A stretch of 53,856 nucleotides of DNA, taken from positions 1 to 53,856 of the forward strand of contig JACSDF010000007.1 of assembly GCA_015660815.1 (NCBI GenBank). The letters run 5' to 3'. The notes under the pieces were generated by a model. That model searched no databases. It had not been told where the DNA came from and saw only the letters and a list, made by a program, of their open reading frames with translations. A program made the position numbers and the translations under genes. Below are positions 8,273 through 20,292 of the stretch, piece after piece (the stretch's first letter is position 1; every line of letters begins with the position of its first letter). This stretch comes from Actinomycetota bacterium (GTDB lineage Bacteria > Actinomycetota > Actinomycetes > Nanopelagicales > Nanopelagicaceae).

Positions 8273-9567
8273 TACTTCAGGAATCCCTCATAGGAACGCT
8301 GCTGCAACTGTGACTCAATCTGCTTTGCAGTATCAAGACCTACACCAACAACAATTAAAATCGCTGTTCCACCGAAGGGGAAGTTCTGCGTCGCACCAAA
8401 GAGCACAAGTGCACCAATTGGAATAACGGCAACTAAGGCAAGGTATAGAGAGCCAGGTGCGGTAATACGTGAGAGAACATACTGTAGATACTCAGATGTA
8501 GGGCGGCCTGCACGAATACCAGGAATAAATCCACCGTACTTCTTCATATTATCTGCAACCTCATCTGGGTTGAATGTAATTGCAACATAGAAGTAAGTAA
8601 AGAAAATAATGAGACCTGCATAGGAGAGTACATAAACAATATTGTCACCGTTTACAAAGTTTCGACTAATCCAAACTGCCCATGCTGATTGACTATTTGT
8701 GAAGTTAACAATAAGGGAAGGTATATAAAGTAAAGAGGAAGCGAAAATCACTGGAATTACGCCAGCCTGGTTAACTTTAATTGGAATATATGTACTAGTT
8801 CCGCCATAAGATTGACGTCCAACCATGCGCTTTGCATACTGCACTGGAATACGGCGCTGTGCCTGCTCAACGAATACTACGGCGGCGACTACCAGAACAC
8901 CCACGGCCATAACAAATAGAAAGGCAAAGAGACCCTTCTGAAGTCTTATGGACCACAGTTGACTTGGAAAACTTGCAGCAATAGATGTAAAAATCAAGAT
9001 TGACATACCGTTACCGACACCACGATCAGTGATGAGCTCGCCGAGCCACATGATTACTGATGTTCCAGCGGTCATTACAAAGATCATTGTGATAATTCGA
9101 GACCATGACGTATCTGGAATAATTGCCAAATCACAGCCTGCAATCAAACGACCTGGTGTACGTGCAACTGCGATTAATCCAGTTGACTGCAAGATTGCAA
9201 GACCGATGGTTAAGTAACGTGTGTACTGGGTTAATTTTGCAGTACCTGACTGGCCCTCATTTTTAAGTGTTTCGAAGCGAGGAATAACAACGGTAAGCAA
9301 TTGAATAATAATTGAGCTAGTGATGTAAGGCATGATTCCAAGTGCGAATACCGAAAGTTGTAGAAGTGCTCCACCGCTAAATAAATTAATTAAGCCGAAG
9401 AGACCCCCTGATTCAACAGTGGCCAAGCACTGCTGAACATTTGAGTACGACACGCCTGGAGTTGGAACGACTGAGCCAAAGCGGAATAGCGCCATGATGG
9501 AGAGGGTGAAGAAGATCTTCCTACGTAGGTCAGGTGTCCTAAAGGCCATTGCGAATGCTGAAAGCAT
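8272..9567 (-). CDS. secY: protein translocase subunit SecY
   Basis: Ten-helix channel of the Sec translocon, 431 residues. Visible signatures include the plug-region GGLFGLINLFSGGALLQLSVFALGIMPYITSSII (near residues 54-88, read in parts) and the C-terminal QQRSYEGFLK. GGAG lies 7 bases before the ATG. It follows rplO by 41 bases and is part of the spc operon. Its partner SecE is encoded at 45003-45233. Confidence 0.97.
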   Translation of the reverse strand: MLSAFAMAFRTPDLRRKIFFTLSIMALFRFGSVVPTPGVSYSNVQQCLATVESGGLFGLINLFSGGALLQLSVFALGIMPYITSSIIIQLLTVVIPRFETLKNEGQSGTAKLTQYTRYLTIGLAILQSTGLIAVARTPGRLIAGCDLAIIPDTSWSRIITMIFVMTAGTSVIMWLGELITDRGVGNGMSILIFTSIAASFPSQLWSIRLQKGLFAFLFVMAVGVLVVAAVVFVEQAQRRIPVQYAKRMVGRQSYGGTSTYIPIKVNQAGVIPVIFASSLLYIPSLIVNFTNSQSAWAVWISRNFVNGDNIVYVLSYAGLIIFFTYFYVAITFNPDEVADNMKKYGGFIPGIRAGRPTSEYLQYVLSRITAPGSLYLALVAVIPIGALVLFGATQNFPFGGTAILIVVGVGLDTAKQIESQLQQRSYEGFLK

Positions 9568-9608
9568 TGATCTTCTCCACTCTTTCTATCTATTAAATGG
9601 TGCTTCGA

Positions 9609-10049
9609 TTAAAGAACGGTGGTTTTTCCGCCGGCAGCTGCAATTTTATCTACTGCAGTTGATGAGAATGCATGAGCCGTGACGTTTACTGTGACATCGA
9701 TATCGCCATTGCCTAACACCTTCACGGGAAGAGAGTCACGAACTGCACCCTTAGCAATGAGATCTGCAACAGTTACATCGCCACCCTTAGGGAATAGCGC
9801 GTTAATCGTTGAGACGTTAACTGCTTGATACTCAATTCGAGCAGGGTTCTTGAAGCCACGAAGCTTAGGTAAACGCATTACGAGAGGTAGTTGACCACCT
9901 TCGAAACCTGCACGAACCTGATTACGGGCACGAGTTCCCTTGCCACCACGACCTGCTGTCTTACCCTTTGATGCCTCACCGCGACCCTTACGAGTTTTAG
10001 CTTTCTTTGCACCAGGGGCTGGACGAAGATGATGAAGTTTTAGTGTCAT
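9609..10049 (-). CDS. rplO: 50S ribosomal protein L15
   Basis: Large-subunit assembly protein, 146 residues, with the glycine- and lysine-rich N-terminus ([21 protein letters not shown] opening, read in part) that threads into 23S rRNA and the core [21 protein letters not shown]. Two bases separate it from rpmD. Normal position before secY. Confidence 0.96.
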   Translation of the reverse strand: MTLKLHHLRPAPGAKKAKTRKGRGEASKGKTAGRGGKGTRARNQVRAGFEGGQLPLVMRLPKLRGFKNPARIEYQAVNVSTINALFPKGGDVTVADLIAKGAVRDSLPVKVLGNGDIDVTVNVTAHAFSSTAVDKIAAAGGKTTVL

Positions 10050-10051
10050 CG

Positions 10052-10234
10052 TTATTCAACCTCCTCAACTGTGATCAAGTGACGAACTGCGTAGACCATT
10101 CCGCGAATCTCTGGACGATCCTCTTTAACAACGACATCGTTAATGCGCTTGAGGCCCAATGAACGAAGTGTGTCGCGCTGCTCCGGCTTGTTTCCAACCT
10201 TCGAGCGAATCTGAGTTACTTTTAAACGTGGCAT
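10052..10234 (-). CDS. rpmD: 50S ribosomal protein L30
   Basis: Small two-layer ribosomal protein of 60 residues ([33 protein letters not shown]). Its start overlaps the last base of rpsE. L30 is absent from some bacteria but usual in actinobacterial spc operons. Confidence 0.95.
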   Translation of the reverse strand: MPRLKVTQIRSKVGNKPEQRDTLRSLGLKRINDVVVKEDRPEIRGMVYAVRHLITVEEVE

Positions 10235-10857
10235 TAGACACCTACTGTGATCTGTGAAGCGCGGATAATTGCAGCTGGTGCAACATCTTCTAATGGAAGA
10301 CCACGTCGAGCAGCGATTTGCGCTGGGCTCTCAAGCATCTTTAGCGCTGCAACAGTGGCGTGAACCATGTTGATTGCATTGTTAGATCCAAGTGACTTAG
10401 TCAATACATCCGTGATGCCTGCACACTCAAGTACTGCACGCACTGGTCCACCGGCAATTACTCCGGTACCTGGGCTAGCTGGGCGTAGTAGAACAACGCC
10501 AGCTGCAGTTTCTCCTTGTACTGAGTGAGGAACAGTTCCTTGGATACGTGGAACAGTAAAGAAAGACTTCTTAGCCTCTTCTACTGCCTTTGCAATCGCT
10601 TGTGGAACTTCCTTTGACTTTCCGTAACCAATTCCAACCTGACCATTGCCGTCTCCGACAACAACGAGAGCAGTGAATGAGAAACGACGTCCACCCTTTA
10701 CAACTTTAGATACGCGGTTAATAAATACGACGCGCTCCATAAATGGATTTTTTTCTTTTTCGCGATCATCGCGGCGTTCGCGGCGTTCGCCACGACCTTT
10801 ACCCGCACCAGCGCGATCATTTCCTGCAGGTGCTGCAGTAGTTGGATTAGCGGCCAT
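10234..10857 (-). CDS. rpsE: 30S ribosomal protein S5
   Basis: Fidelity protein near the decoding centre. The 207-residue product has a low-complexity charged N-terminus (about 40 residues rich in Ala, Gly, Arg, Asp, including [15 protein letters not shown]) before the S5 core ([44 protein letters not shown]). Such extensions occur in other actinobacteria. One-base overlaps at both ends indicate tight coupling. Confidence 0.96.
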   Translation of the reverse strand: MAANPTTAAPAGNDRAGAGKGRGERRERRDDREKEKNPFMERVVFINRVSKVVKGGRRFSFTALVVVGDGNGQVGIGYGKSKEVPQAIAKAVEEAKKSFFTVPRIQGTVPHSVQGETAAGVVLLRPASPGTGVIAGGPVRAVLECAGITDVLTKSLGSNNAINMVHATVAALKMLESPAQIAARRGLPLEDVAPAAIIRASQITVGV

Positions 10858-11234
10858 TAGAACTCCAATCCATTCTCTCGTGCACCATCAGCAACTGCTG
10901 CAATGCGTCCGTGATACTTATTACCGGCGCGATCAAAAACGACAGAATCGATTCCGGCAGTTTTAGCGCGCGTTGCAATTAATGCACCGATCGCCTTTGC
11001 CTTAGCGCTCTTATCAGCTTTATCGTTACGGAAATCTGCCTCCATTGTTGAGGCGAAGGCAAGCGTCTTGCCGACGGTGTCATCGATTACTTGAACGAAC
11101 AAGTGACGTGACGAGCGTGAAACGACTAAACGTGGACGTGCTGGAGTTCCCGAGACCTTTTTGCGAACTCGGAAAGCACGACGGGCGCGGGCATTTGTTG
11201 CCGAACCTTTGCGGACCTTTACACCAATAGCCAT
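10857..11234 (-). CDS. rplR: 50S ribosomal protein L18
   Basis: 5S rRNA-binding protein of 125 residues. [20 protein letters not shown] and the C-terminal [25 protein letters not shown] identify it. The N-terminal basic tail ([21 protein letters not shown]) has the usual length. One-base overlap with rplF upstream and rpsE downstream. Confidence 0.96.
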   Translation of the reverse strand: MAIGVKVRKGSATNARARRAFRVRKKVSGTPARPRLVVSRSSRHLFVQVIDDTVGKTLAFASTMEADFRNDKADKSAKAKAIGALIATRAKTAGIDSVVFDRAGNKYHGRIAAVADGARENGLEF

Positions 11235-11773
11235 TACTTCTTACCCGTCTTTCCTTGCTTGCGGCGAACAACTTCACCTGAGATACGTAAGCCCTTGCCC
11301 TTATATGGATCGGCCTTACGAAGCTTCTTAACTTTGGCAGCTACTTCGCCAACTTTTTGCTTATCAATTCCAATGATTTGGAACTTAGTTGGTGTCTCAA
11401 CTTTGAAAGTGATTCCAGCTGGTGCTGGGAAATCAATATTGTGGCTGTATCCGAGTTGGAACTCAAGGTTCGCGCCCTTTTCAGCGACACGGTAACCAAC
11501 ACCAACGATTTCAATCGTTGTTGTGTATCCATTTGTAACGCCCTCAACCATGTTCGCAACTAGTGTGCGAGAAAGGCCGTGAAGTGAGCGAGTTAAGCGC
11601 TCTTCATTTGGACGAGCAACTGTGATGACACCCTCTGTCTGTGAAACTTGAATTGGCTCGGCAACGTCTAGAGAAAGAGATCCCTTAGGACCTTTAACTG
11701 AAACGTTCTGGCCAGCAATTGTGATTTCGACGCCACTAGGGACGGCGATTGGCATACGACCGATACGGGACAT
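11234..11773 (-). CDS. rplF: 50S ribosomal protein L6
   Basis: Protein near the factor-binding site of the large subunit, 179 residues in two repeated alpha/beta domains. The second domain carries the signature [19 protein letters not shown]. Six bases separate it from rpsH. Confidence 0.97.
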   Translation of the reverse strand: MSRIGRMPIAVPSGVEITIAGQNVSVKGPKGSLSLDVAEPIQVSQTEGVITVARPNEERLTRSLHGLSRTLVANMVEGVTNGYTTTIEIVGVGYRVAEKGANLEFQLGYSHNIDFPAPAGITFKVETPTKFQIIGIDKQKVGEVAAKVKKLRKADPYKGKGLRISGEVVRRKQGKTGKK

Positions 11774-11779
11774 TAGCGA

Positions 11780-12184
11780 TCACCACACATAGGCGAGAAC
11801 TTCTCCGCCTACGCCCTGCTTGTTGGCTTGCTTATCAGTAAGCAAACCAGATGAGGTTGAAATGATTGCAACGCCTAATCCACCAAGTACTTTTGGTAGA
11901 GATGTTGACTTTGCATAAACGCGAAGTCCTGGCTTGCTTACTCGACGTAAACCAGCGATTGAACGCTCACGGTTTGCGCCAAACTTAAGGTCAAGAACTA
12001 GGTTCTTAACTACTCCATCTTCTGCTTCTTCAACGCGATATGTAGCGATGTATCCCTCTTGTTGAAGGATTGCTGCAATTCGTACCTTGACCGATGATGA
12101 CGGCATTGAAACCGAATCATGGTAGGCAGAGTTCGCATTGCGCAGACGAGTTAACATGTCTGCGATCGGATCTGTCATTGTCAT
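11780..12184 (-). CDS. rpsH: 30S ribosomal protein S8
   Basis: Primary 16S rRNA-binding protein, 134 residues ([20 protein letters not shown]-terminal [21 protein letters not shown]). Two ATGs lie 6 bases apart; the first (12184) has GAGG at a 6-base spacing, so I keep it. In enterobacteria S8 represses the spc operon; no S8-like site is obvious here. Confidence 0.96.
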   Translation of the reverse strand: MTMTDPIADMLTRLRNANSAYHDSVSMPSSSVKVRIAAILQQEGYIATYRVEEAEDGVVKNLVLDLKFGANRERSIAGLRRVSKPGLRVYAKSTSLPKVLGGLGVAIISTSSGLLTDKQANKQGVGGEVLAYVW

Positions 12185-12261
12185 ACGTGGCCTCGTGGCC
12201 TTTCTCGAACTGGTTTCCTTTTCGGACCTATTTCGTTGTAGTTAGTTGGATAGAAGCGGGT

Positions 12262-12447
12262 TTACCAAGATGCCTTGGTGATGCCAGGAAGTTCACCACG
12301 GTGCGCCATTTCACGGAAGCACACGCGACAAATTCCAAACTTTTGGTAGACAGCGTGTGGACGACCACAACGGCTGCATCGGGTATAGCCGCGAACCTTG
12401 AACTTTGGCTTGCGAGCTGCTTTGACGACTAGTGATGTTTTTGCCAT
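12262..12447 (-). CDS. rpsZ: 30S ribosomal protein S14, zinc-binding type
   Basis: Short 61-residue S14 with the zinc ligands C24, C27, C40 and C43 ([17 protein letters not shown]). This is the zinc form; no zinc-independent long paralog lies in the window. The 77-base gap to rpsH is the longest inside this part of the spc operon. Confidence 0.96.
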   Translation of the reverse strand: MAKTSLVVKAARKPKFKVRGYTRCSRCGRPHAVYQKFGICRVCFREMAHRGELPGITKASW

Positions 12448-12450
12448 CTC

Positions 12451-13008
12451 TTATGCCTCCCTAAATGGAAAACCAAGAGCTTTTAATAGCGCGTGGCCTT
12501 CTGCATCGTTCTTTGCTGTAGTGACGAAGGTGATATCCATTCCACGTGGACGATCGATTTTGTCCTGTTCGATTTCTGGGAACACCACTTGTTCGGTTAG
12601 ACCGAATGTGTAGTTTCCTTTTCCATCAAACTGCTTTGGAGATAGACCACGGAAGTCACGGATACGTGGAAGTGAGATTGAAAGCAAGCGATCTGCAAAC
12701 TCCCACATACGATCTCCGCGCATTGTTACGTGCGCGCCAATTGGCTGACCTTCACGAAGCTTGAACTGCGCAATTGATTTACGTGACTTAGTTACCTGTG
12801 GCTTTTGTCCAGTAATAGTTGCTAAGTCGCGGATTGCACCTTCAATAAGCTTTGAATCACGAGCAGCATCGCCAACACCCATGTTGACCACAATCTTGGT
12901 CAGGTTTGGAATCTGCATCACGTTCTTGTAACCGAATTGAGTTTTTAGTGCAGGAGCGATTGCGCTCTTGTACTTACTCTTAAGACGTACATCTAACTCT
13001 GTAGACAT
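12451..13008 (-). CDS. rplE: 50S ribosomal protein L5
   Basis: 5S rRNA-binding protein of the central protuberance, 185 residues. Signatures are [25 protein letters not shown] and the C-terminal [28 protein letters not shown]. One-base overlap with rplX upstream, three bases to rpsZ. Confidence 0.97.
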   Translation of the reverse strand: MSTELDVRLKSKYKSAIAPALKTQFGYKNVMQIPNLTKIVVNMGVGDAARDSKLIEGAIRDLATITGQKPQVTKSRKSIAQFKLREGQPIGAHVTMRGDRMWEFADRLLSISLPRIRDFRGLSPKQFDGKGNYTFGLTEQVVFPEIEQDKIDRPRGMDITFVTTAKNDAEGHALLKALGFPFREA

Positions 13009-13319
13009 TAGATGTCCTTTCCGGTGCGACGTGAGATACGAACATTTTTGCCCTCGTCATCTTTACGTGAGCCAATGCGTGTTGCCAAGCCATCATCATC
13101 TGCGACCATGACATTTGAAATGTGAATTGCAGCTTCAACGGTGATGATTCCGCCGACTTTAACGCCGCGATCTCCAGTTGACTCTTTAGTGTGGCGCTTT
13201 TGGCGATTCACACCTTCGATGAGGATTCGATCCCCGTCAACGGATAGAACTTTTCCAGTTACGCCTTTATCTTTTCCGGCGATAACCAAAACAGTGTCAT
13301 TTTTCTTAATCTTTGCCAT
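13008..13319 (-). CDS. rplX: 50S ribosomal protein L24
   Basis: Assembly-initiating large-subunit protein of 103 residues with an N-terminal KOW motif ([20 protein letters not shown]) and [10 protein letters not shown]. Overlaps rplE by one base and follows rplN by three. Confidence 0.96.
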   Translation of the reverse strand: MAKIKKNDTVLVIAGKDKGVTGKVLSVDGDRILIEGVNRQKRHTKESTGDRGVKVGGIITVEAAIHISNVMVADDDGLATRIGSRKDDEGKNVRISRRTGKDI

Positions 13320-13322
13320 TTT

Positions 13323-13691
13323 TTATAGCACCTCCGGAGCCAGCGAGATGATCTTCATAAACTTTTTATCGCGAAGTTCGCGTGCAACTGGTCCGAAGAT
13401 ACGGGTTCCACGTGGTTCGCCATCAGCTTTCAAGATCACTGCGGCATTCTCATCAAATTTAATGTAAGAGCCATCTGGACGACGACGCTCCTTAACTGTG
13501 CGAACGATGACGGCCTTTACGACCTCACCCTTCTTTACCTGTCCACCAGGGATTGCATCCTTGACGGAACATACGATGATGTCTCCGATACCGGCATAAC
13601 GGCGCTTGGATCCACCGAGCACACGGATACAAAGAAGCTCCTTAGCTCCAGTGTTATCCGCAACGCGTAGGCGCGACTCTTGTTGAATCAT
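13323..13691 (-). CDS. rplN: 50S ribosomal protein L14
   Basis: Highly conserved 122-residue protein bridging the subunits ([39 protein letters not shown]). First gene of the canonical spc operon, but only 17 bases after rpsQ, so S10 and spc are probably one transcript. Confidence 0.97.
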   Translation of the reverse strand: MIQQESRLRVADNTGAKELLCIRVLGGSKRRYAGIGDIIVCSVKDAIPGGQVKKGEVVKAVIVRTVKERRRPDGSYIKFDENAAVILKADGEPRGTRIFGPVARELRDKKFMKIISLAPEVL

Positions 13692-13708
13692 TTATTATCC
13701 ACCAGCCC

Positions 13709-13978
13709 TTACTTGGCCTTCTCGAGAATCTCAACTAAACGCCAGCGCTTTGTCGCTGAGAGTGGTCGAGTTTCCATGATGAGTACACGATCGCCCATGC
13801 CGGCAGTATTTGCCTCGTCATGTGCCTTTAACTTATGTGAGCGTGAGAGAACCTTTGAGTACATACCGTGCTTTACACGATTTGATACCTCGACAGTAAT
13901 GGTCTTATCCATCTTGTCACTCACGACTACGCCTTCACGAACCTTGCGGAATCCGCGATCTTCATTAGCTGTTTCCAT
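13709..13978 (-). CDS. rpsQ: 30S ribosomal protein S17
   Basis: 16S rRNA-binding OB-fold protein of 89 residues ([40 protein letters not shown]). One-base overlap with rpmC. Confidence 0.96.
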   Translation of the reverse strand: METANEDRGFRKVREGVVVSDKMDKTITVEVSNRVKHGMYSKVLSRSHKLKAHDEANTAGMGDRVLIMETRPLSATKRWRLVEILEKAK

Positions 13979-14196
13979 TAGGCAGCTCCCCCGATTCCTA
14001 GTTCGCGCTCGCGCATAATTGTGTAGACGCGTGCAATCTCTTTACGTACCGCACCTAAGCGGCCATGGCTTTCAAGTTGACCAGTTGCTGCTTGGAAACG
14101 AAGATTAAATAACTCTTCCTTCATCTCACGCACTTTGTCAGTTAACTCCTCGGCCGATAATTGGCGCAACTCTTCAGTTGTAGTTGTAGTAGCCAC
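13978..14196 (-). CDS. rpmC: 50S ribosomal protein L29
   Basis: Small helical protein at the peptide exit site, 72 residues ([34 protein letters not shown]). Directly abuts rplP and overlaps rpsQ by one base. Confidence 0.96.
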   Translation of the reverse strand: MATTTTTEELRQLSAEELTDKVREMKEELFNLRFQAATGQLESHGRLGAVRKEIARVYTIMRERELGIGGAA

Positions 14197-14610
14197 TTAT
14201 GCCTCCTCACGCTTCACAACACGACATTTCATTGGAAGTTTATGTATTGCAAGACGCATCGCTTCATTAGCGACAGCTTCAGTTACGCCTGAGATTTCAA
14301 ACATCACGCGACCTGGCTTTACGTTTGCAATCCACCACTCCGGTGAACCCTTACCTGAACCCATGCGAGTTTCAGCAGGCTTCTTAGTGATTGGACGATC
14401 TGGATAAATATTGATCCAAACCTTTCCACCACGTTTGATGTAGCGAGTCATAGCGATACGAGCGGCTTCGATCTGACGGTTAGTTACGTATGCAGGCTCT
14501 AAAGCTTGAATACCATAATCACCGAAAGCAACTGCGCTTCCGCCCTTTGTTGCACCACTACGAGAAGGGTGGTGCTGCTTGCGGTGCTTAACGCGACGTG
14601 GAATTAACAT
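14197..14610 (-). CDS. rplP: 50S ribosomal protein L16
   Basis: Large-subunit protein near the A-site tRNA, 137 residues. Begins [18 protein letters not shown] and contains [29 protein letters not shown] in parts. One base after rpsC. Confidence 0.97.
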   Translation of the reverse strand: MLIPRRVKHRKQHHPSRSGATKGGSAVAFGDYGIQALEPAYVTNRQIEAARIAMTRYIKRGGKVWINIYPDRPITKKPAETRMGSGKGSPEWWIANVKPGRVMFEISGVTEAVANEAMRLAIHKLPMKCRVVKREEA

Positions 14611-14611
14611 A

Positions 14612-15376
14612 TTAGTTAGCTCCTTCGACTGCAGCCGCAGGCTTAGTGACAGTTACTTCACCGCGTGCTTGGCGTGGTGGACGTGGTCCGCGACGCTCTG
14701 GCTTTGGTGCGCGAGCTTCAGCTAAAGCTGTTGCTGCACGTTCTGCACGTGAACCAATAATTTCACCCTTATAGATCCAGACCTTTACACCTAAGCGACC
14801 GAAAGTAGTTGCCGCTTCGTAGAAGCCATAATCAATATCGGCACGAAGTGTGTGCAATGGGACGCGACCTTCGCGGTAGAACTCTGAGCGAGACATTTCA
14901 GCCCCACCAAGACGACCACCACACTGAACACGAATGCCCTGTGCTCCTGCCTTCATCGCTGATTGCATTGACTTCTTCATTGCACGACGGAATGAAACAC
15001 GGGCAGCTAACTGCTCGGCGATTCCCTGTGCAACAAGTTGTGCATCAATCTCTGGGTTCTTAACTTCAAGAATATTTAACTGAACTTGCTTGCCAGTTAA
15101 CTTCTCAAGACGCTGACGCAAGATATCTGCCTCTTGGCCACGACGACCAATAACAATTCCTGGACGAGCAGTATGAAGATCGATACGGACACGATCACGT
15201 GTGCGCTCGATTTCAATTCGAGATACACCAGCGCGCTCCATACCCTTCTGCATCATGCGACGGATTTCGACATCTTCCTTGACGTAATCCTTGTACAACT
15301 TGTCTGCATACCAACGTGACTTAAATTCAGTTGTAATGCCGAGACGGAAGCCGTGTGGGTTTACTTTTTGACCCAT
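14612..15376 (-). CDS. rpsC: 30S ribosomal protein S3
   Basis: mRNA-entry protein of 254 residues with a KH domain ([20 protein letters not shown]) and the C-terminal S3 domain ([12 protein letters not shown]-like [14 protein letters not shown]). A basic, proline-rich tail of about 40 residues ([17 protein letters not shown]) extends the C-terminus, as in other actinobacteria. One-base overlap with rplV. Confidence 0.97.
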   Translation of the reverse strand: MGQKVNPHGFRLGITTEFKSRWYADKLYKDYVKEDVEIRRMMQKGMERAGVSRIEIERTRDRVRIDLHTARPGIVIGRRGQEADILRQRLEKLTGKQVQLNILEVKNPEIDAQLVAQGIAEQLAARVSFRRAMKKSMQSAMKAGAQGIRVQCGGRLGGAEMSRSEFYREGRVPLHTLRADIDYGFYEAATTFGRLGVKVWIYKGEIIGSRAERAATALAEARAPKPERRGPRPPRQARGEVTVTKPAAAVEGAN

Positions 15377-15798
15377 TACTTGGACGCTCCCTTCTTGTTC
15401 ATAGTCTTAGAAGCGATTTTCATGTCGCTTACTGCAACTGAGATGTGTGATGAGCGCTTCAAGATACGGAATCCGCGACCTTGAGCACGTGGACGAAAGC
15501 GCTTCATTGTGCGACCCTCGTCAACGAGAGCTTCTACTACCCATAGCTCTGATGCATCGCGGATAGCTGGGTTTTTTGCCTTTGCATTTGCAACGGCGCT
15601 GTTAAGAAGTGTGTACACATCGCTGCCTGCAGCTTGTGGAGCAAACTTCAAAATCGATAAAGCTTCATCGGCGCGCTGGCCACGGATGAGATCGACGATG
15701 CGTCGAGCCTTTTGTGGTGTGTGGCGGATGTCGCGCAAAACTGCACGAGCGATTAATGGAGCTTGTGTTGAATCTAGATCTGGCGTTGTATTAGGCAC
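15376..15798 (-). CDS. rplV: 50S ribosomal protein L22
   Basis: Exit-tunnel protein, 140 residues. The core reads [20 protein letters not shown] and ends with the [20 protein letters not shown] hairpin region. I take the GTG at 15798 as start because GGAG lies about 9 bases upstream and the longer open frame (to 15921) is only antisense-frame readthrough of rpsS. This start gives an 8-base overlap with rpsS. Confidence 0.95.
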   Translation of the reverse strand: MPNTTPDLDSTQAPLIARAVLRDIRHTPQKARRIVDLIRGQRADEALSILKFAPQAAGSDVYTLLNSAVANAKAKNPAIRDASELWVVEALVDEGRTMKRFRPRAQGRGFRILKRSSHISVAVSDMKIASKTMNKKGASK

Positions 15799-16075
15799 GT
15801 GTTGCTCTCCGATCTTCGCCCTTGACGTGACCACGGAAGGTACGAGTTGGTGAGAACTCACCAAGCTTGTGTCCAACCATCGCGTCAGTAATGAAAACTG
15901 GAATGTGCTTGCGACCATCATGTACTGCGATGGTGTGTCCGATCATTGCTGGAATGATCATTGAGCGACGCGACCAGGTCTTAATCACGTTCTTGGTATT
16001 AGCATCGTTTTGAGCATCTACCTTCTTGAGTAGATGTCCATCAACGAATGGACCCTTCTTGAGACTTCTTGGCAT
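15791..16075 (-). CDS. rpsS: 30S ribosomal protein S19
   Basis: Head protein of 94 residues ([42 protein letters not shown]-like segment with HDGRKH). Twelve bases after rplB and overlapping rplV by eight. Confidence 0.97.
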   Translation of the reverse strand: MPRSLKKGPFVDGHLLKKVDAQNDANTKNVIKTWSRRSMIIPAMIGHTIAVHDGRKHIPVFITDAMVGHKLGEFSPTRTFRGHVKGEDRRATRA

Positions 16076-16087
16076 GAGGGCTCCTAC

Positions 16088-16921
16088 CTACCGCTTCTTA
16101 TTCGTTTTGCGACGACGGACGATCATTGAATCTGATGCTTTCTTCTTACGAGTGCGGCCTTCAGGCTTACCCCAAGGTGTCACTGGGTGACGACCTCCGG
16201 AAGTCTTACCTTCACCACCACCGTGTGGGTGATCTACTGGGTTCATAACAACTCCGCGAACAGATGGGCGCTTGCCCTTCCAACGCATACGACCGGCTTT
16301 TCCGTAGTTGATATTGGACTGCTCAGCATTTCCAACTTCACCAACAGTTGCACGGCAACGCACATCGACGTTACGAATTTCACCAGATGGCATACGCAGT
16401 TGTGCGAACGCGCCCTCTTTTGCAACTAGCTGAACCGATGCACCGGCTGAACGAGCAATCTTTGCTCCTCCGCCTGGGCGTAATTCAATTGCATGAACGA
16501 CGGTACCTACTGGAATATTACGAAGTGGCAGGTTATTGCCAGGCTTAATATCTGCCTTTGGACCGTTTTCAACGGTTGCACCCTGCTCTAATTTATTTGG
16601 CGCGATGATGTAACGCTTTTCTCCATCTGCATAGTGCAGAAGTGCGATACGTGCGGTGCGATTTGGGTCGTACTCAATGTGAGCGACCTTTGCTGGCACA
16701 CCATCTTTATCATTGCGAATAAAATCGATGAGACGGTAGGCACGCTTGTGTCCGCCACCTTGGTGACGAATAGTGATGCGTCCTGCATTGTTGCGTCCAC
16801 CCTTTGAGTGGATTGGACGTACAAGTGACTTCTCAGGTGTTGAACGTGTGAGTTCAGCAAAATCTGGAACGCTTGCGCCGCGTTGACCCGGGGTCGTTGG
16901 CTTTAATTTACGAAGTGCCAT
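16088..16921 (-). CDS. rplB: 50S ribosomal protein L2
   Basis: Peptidyl-transferase-centre protein of 277 residues. Contains the conserved [20 protein letters not shown] loop near residue 220-240 with the functionally important histidines, and the basic tail [16 protein letters not shown]. Follows rplW after 33 bases. Confidence 0.97.
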   Translation of the reverse strand: MALRKLKPTTPGQRGASVPDFAELTRSTPEKSLVRPIHSKGGRNNAGRITIRHQGGGHKRAYRLIDFIRNDKDGVPAKVAHIEYDPNRTARIALLHYADGEKRYIIAPNKLEQGATVENGPKADIKPGNNLPLRNIPVGTVVHAIELRPGGGAKIARSAGASVQLVAKEGAFAQLRMPSGEIRNVDVRCRATVGEVGNAEQSNINYGKAGRMRWKGKRPSVRGVVMNPVDHPHGGGEGKTSGGRHPVTPWGKPEGRTRKKKASDSMIVRRRKTNKKR

Positions 16922-16954
16922 GATGATCCTTTTCTCTTAGAAGTCCAGTTCCGG

Positions 16955-17248
16955 TTAGGAAACTGGTCCTCCGAAGATGTCGATACGGTCGCCAGCTGCT
17001 ACCTGCACAATTGCGCGCTTTGTGTCTTTACGTTTTCCATCACCGAAACGGGTCTTCTTATTCTTACCCTGACGGTTCATGGTGTTAACGCTGACTACCT
17101 TTACGCCAAATACCTTTTCAACCGCGATCTTGATCTCGGTCTTATTAGCATCTGGTGCAACGATAAATGTGTATTTGTTCTCATCAAGTAGTGAGTAGCT
17201 CTTTTCAGAGACAACTGGTGCTACTAGAACATCGCGGTAATCTTTCAT
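16955..17248 (-). CDS. rplW: 50S ribosomal protein L23
   Basis: Docking site for trigger factor and SRP at the tunnel exit, 97 residues ([36 protein letters not shown]). Four-base overlap with rplD. Confidence 0.96.
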   Translation of the reverse strand: MKDYRDVLVAPVVSEKSYSLLDENKYTFIVAPDANKTEIKIAVEKVFGVKVVSVNTMNRQGKNKKTRFGDGKRKDTKRAIVQVAAGDRIDIFGGPVS

Positions 17249-17910
17249 GCGCTGACCTCGCTCTCACGTGCAACTGCCTTTACCACTTTGCGTGGTCCGG
17301 CTAGAAAATCCTTGATTGCGCTTTCAGAGAAGACAACGTCATCACTTTTGAGAATGTCGTATGCGTTCAACTGATCTGGAACAAGAAGATGTAAATCATC
17401 AGCGTTACGAAGTGAGCGCCACGCTAGGTCTTCTGAACGAGATACAACAACGAGAAGATTCTTACGTGTGCTGAACTGACGAACCGCTGCAATTGCTGCC
17501 TTCGTGGAAGGTGCAGTTGAAACTGAATCTAGAACGTGAATACGATCATTGCGCTGACGGTCAGAGAGAACTCCACAAAGAGCTGCAGCAATCATTTTCT
17601 TTGGTGTGCGTTGGAAATATGTACGAGGACGAACAGCGTGTGCTGTACCGCCACCTTTCTGGTTAGGTGAACGTGAAGAACCCTGACGGGCGCGACCTGT
17701 TCCCTTCTGCTTGAAAGGCTTCTTTCCTCCACCACGTACTTCTCCACGGTTCTTAGATTTCTGAGTACCTTGGCGAGCAGCGGCAAGCTGTGCTGTAACA
17801 ACTTGGTGGATTAGTGGAACGTTTGTCTGGGCGTCGAAGATTTCTGTTGGTAGATCAACTGATCCAACTTTCACGCCTTCAGCGTTTTTAACTTCAATAG
17901 TAAGCGCCAT
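17245..17910 (-). CDS. rplD: 50S ribosomal protein L4
   Basis: Large-subunit protein with an extended tunnel loop, 221 residues. The loop is visible as [20 protein letters not shown] and [18 protein letters not shown]. In enterobacteria L4 controls the S10 operon; here no L4 leader was recognised. Three bases after rplC. Confidence 0.97.
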   Translation of the reverse strand: MALTIEVKNAEGVKVGSVDLPTEIFDAQTNVPLIHQVVTAQLAAARQGTQKSKNRGEVRGGGKKPFKQKGTGRARQGSSRSPNQKGGGTAHAVRPRTYFQRTPKKMIAAALCGVLSDRQRNDRIHVLDSVSTAPSTKAAIAAVRQFSTRKNLLVVVSRSEDLAWRSLRNADDLHLLVPDQLNAYDILKSDDVVFSESAIKDFLAGPRKVVKAVARESEVSA

Positions 17911-17913
17911 GAG

Positions 17914-18606
17914 TTACGCACCTGCCTTTGCTGTTTCAAATATCGCATGCTTTGCAGCAGAACGAATGAAAACAAGTTGTCCATCTGGACCAGGAACTGA
18001 TCCTTTAATGAGAAGCAAGTTGCGCTCTGCATCTACTGCGTGCACAACTAAGTTTTGTGTTGTGATCTTTACGCCACCCATAACACCGGCCATGCGCATT
18101 CCTTTGAAAACGCGACCTGGTGTTGAACATGCACCGATTGAACCGGGCATGCGGTGCTTACGATCAACACCGTGAGATGAACCAAGACCATGGAAACCGT
18201 GGCGCTTCATAACACCGGCAGTTCCCTTTCCTGTACTTGTACCAGTTGCATCGATAAGTTCTCCGGCAGTGAAAACCGTTGCACCAATCTCTTGTCCGAC
18301 TGTGTACGAAGATGTATCAAGAGTACGTAGCTCTGCAACTGAGCGACGTGGTGTCACACCTGCTTTAGCAAAGTGGCCAGCAAGTGGCTTCGTAATCTTC
18401 TTTGGGTCGATTGCACCAAAAGCGATTTGCACAGCTGAGTAACCATCTACTTCAGGGGTACGAATCTGCGTTACGACGCATGGACCGGCTTCAACAACGG
18501 TTACTGGAACCATCTTGTTGTTAGCATCAAAAACCTGTGTCATTCCTAGCTTCTTACCGAGAACGCCCTTGATGGACGAGCCGGCAGCTTGAGTTGTATA
18601 TGTCAT
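17914..18606 (-). CDS. rplC: 50S ribosomal protein L3
   Basis: Assembly-initiating protein, 230 residues ([39 protein letters not shown] with the glutamine-loop region). The N-terminal 12 residues before GVLGKK are a short extension; AAGGACG precedes the ATG at a good distance. Second gene of the S10 operon. Confidence 0.97.
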   Translation of the reverse strand: MTYTTQAAGSSIKGVLGKKLGMTQVFDANNKMVPVTVVEAGPCVVTQIRTPEVDGYSAVQIAFGAIDPKKITKPLAGHFAKAGVTPRRSVAELRTLDTSSYTVGQEIGATVFTAGELIDATGTSTGKGTAGVMKRHGFHGLGSSHGVDRKHRMPGSIGACSTPGRVFKGMRMAGVMGGVKITTQNLVVHAVDAERNLLLIKGSVPGPDGQLVFIRSAAKHAIFETAKAGA

Positions 18607-18622
18607 GTTTCTCGTCCTTTCC

Positions 18623-18931
18623 TTAGAGCTTGATCTCGATGTCGACGCCAGCTGGCAGATCGAGACGCATCAATGAGTCAACAGTTTTAGGTGTTGGGTC
18701 GATGATGTCGATGAGGCGCTTATGTGTGCGCATCTCGAAGTGTTCGCGGCTGTCCTTATATTTGTGAGGAGAGCGAATAACACAGTAAGTGTTCTTCTCT
18801 GTTGGTAGCGGCACTGGACCCGCGACCGTCGCACCAGTGCGCTCAACTGTCTCAACGATTTTCTTCGCTGATGAGTCAATCACCTCATGGTCGTAGGCCT
18901 TGAGTCGAATGCGGATCTTCTGTCCCGCCAT
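18623..18931 (-). CDS. rpsJ: 30S ribosomal protein S10
   Basis: Head protein and NusG/NusE partner in antitermination, 102 residues ([40 protein letters not shown]). AAGGAG lies 7 bases before the ATG. First gene of the S10 operon with its own promoter. Confidence 0.97.
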   Translation of the reverse strand: MAGQKIRIRLKAYDHEVIDSSAKKIVETVERTGATVAGPVPLPTEKNTYCVIRSPHKYKDSREHFEMRTHKRLIDIIDPTPKTVDSLMRLDLPAGVDIEIKL

Positions 18932-18960
18932 GTCGTTCTCCTTCGTTTTTAGTAAAACTT

Positions 18961-18989
18961 CGTTAATTCTTCATTAATGTACTTGTCAA
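18961..18989 (-). promoter_or_regulatory. rpsJ: promoter of the S10 operon
   Basis: On the minus strand a consensus TTGACA (18984-18989) is followed after exactly 17 bases by TTAACG (18961-18966). The predicted start leaves a leader of about 20-25 bases before rpsJ. It lies just downstream of the hairpin that follows tuf, so S10 can be transcribed separately from the str operon. Confidence 0.65.
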
Positions 18990-19001
18990 ACTTTTGTTTA
19001 C

Positions 19002-19027
19002 GCCCGGCGGTTTTTATGCCGCCGGGC
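19002..19027 (-). terminator. hairpin after tuf (terminator without T run)
   Basis: A perfect 9-bp GC-rich stem (GCCCGGCGG with CCGCCGGGC, loop 8) starts 9 bases after the tuf stop. No T run follows on the minus strand, so termination may be partial or the hairpin may protect the 3' end. Readthrough would join the str and S10 operons. Confidence 0.55.
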
Positions 19028-19035
19028 TTCAACAA

Positions 19036-20229
<1,194 letters not shown>

Positions 20230-20292
20230 TCTGGTTCCTCTTTCGTTTGCTAGTGCTTAGTTATTAGGGATTGTGCTTTTTAGTTTTAGGGT

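Noticed and set aside
15799-15921. N-terminal extension of L22
   Set aside because: The extra residues come from reading rpsS in another frame; the GTG at 15798 has a proper ribosome-binding site and gives the family length.
16935-16970. Imperfect inverted repeat CCAGTTCC / GGAAACTGG at the rplW 3' end
   Set aside because: Interrupted by a bulge, lies within the rplW coding end, and no terminator is expected in the middle of the S10 operon.
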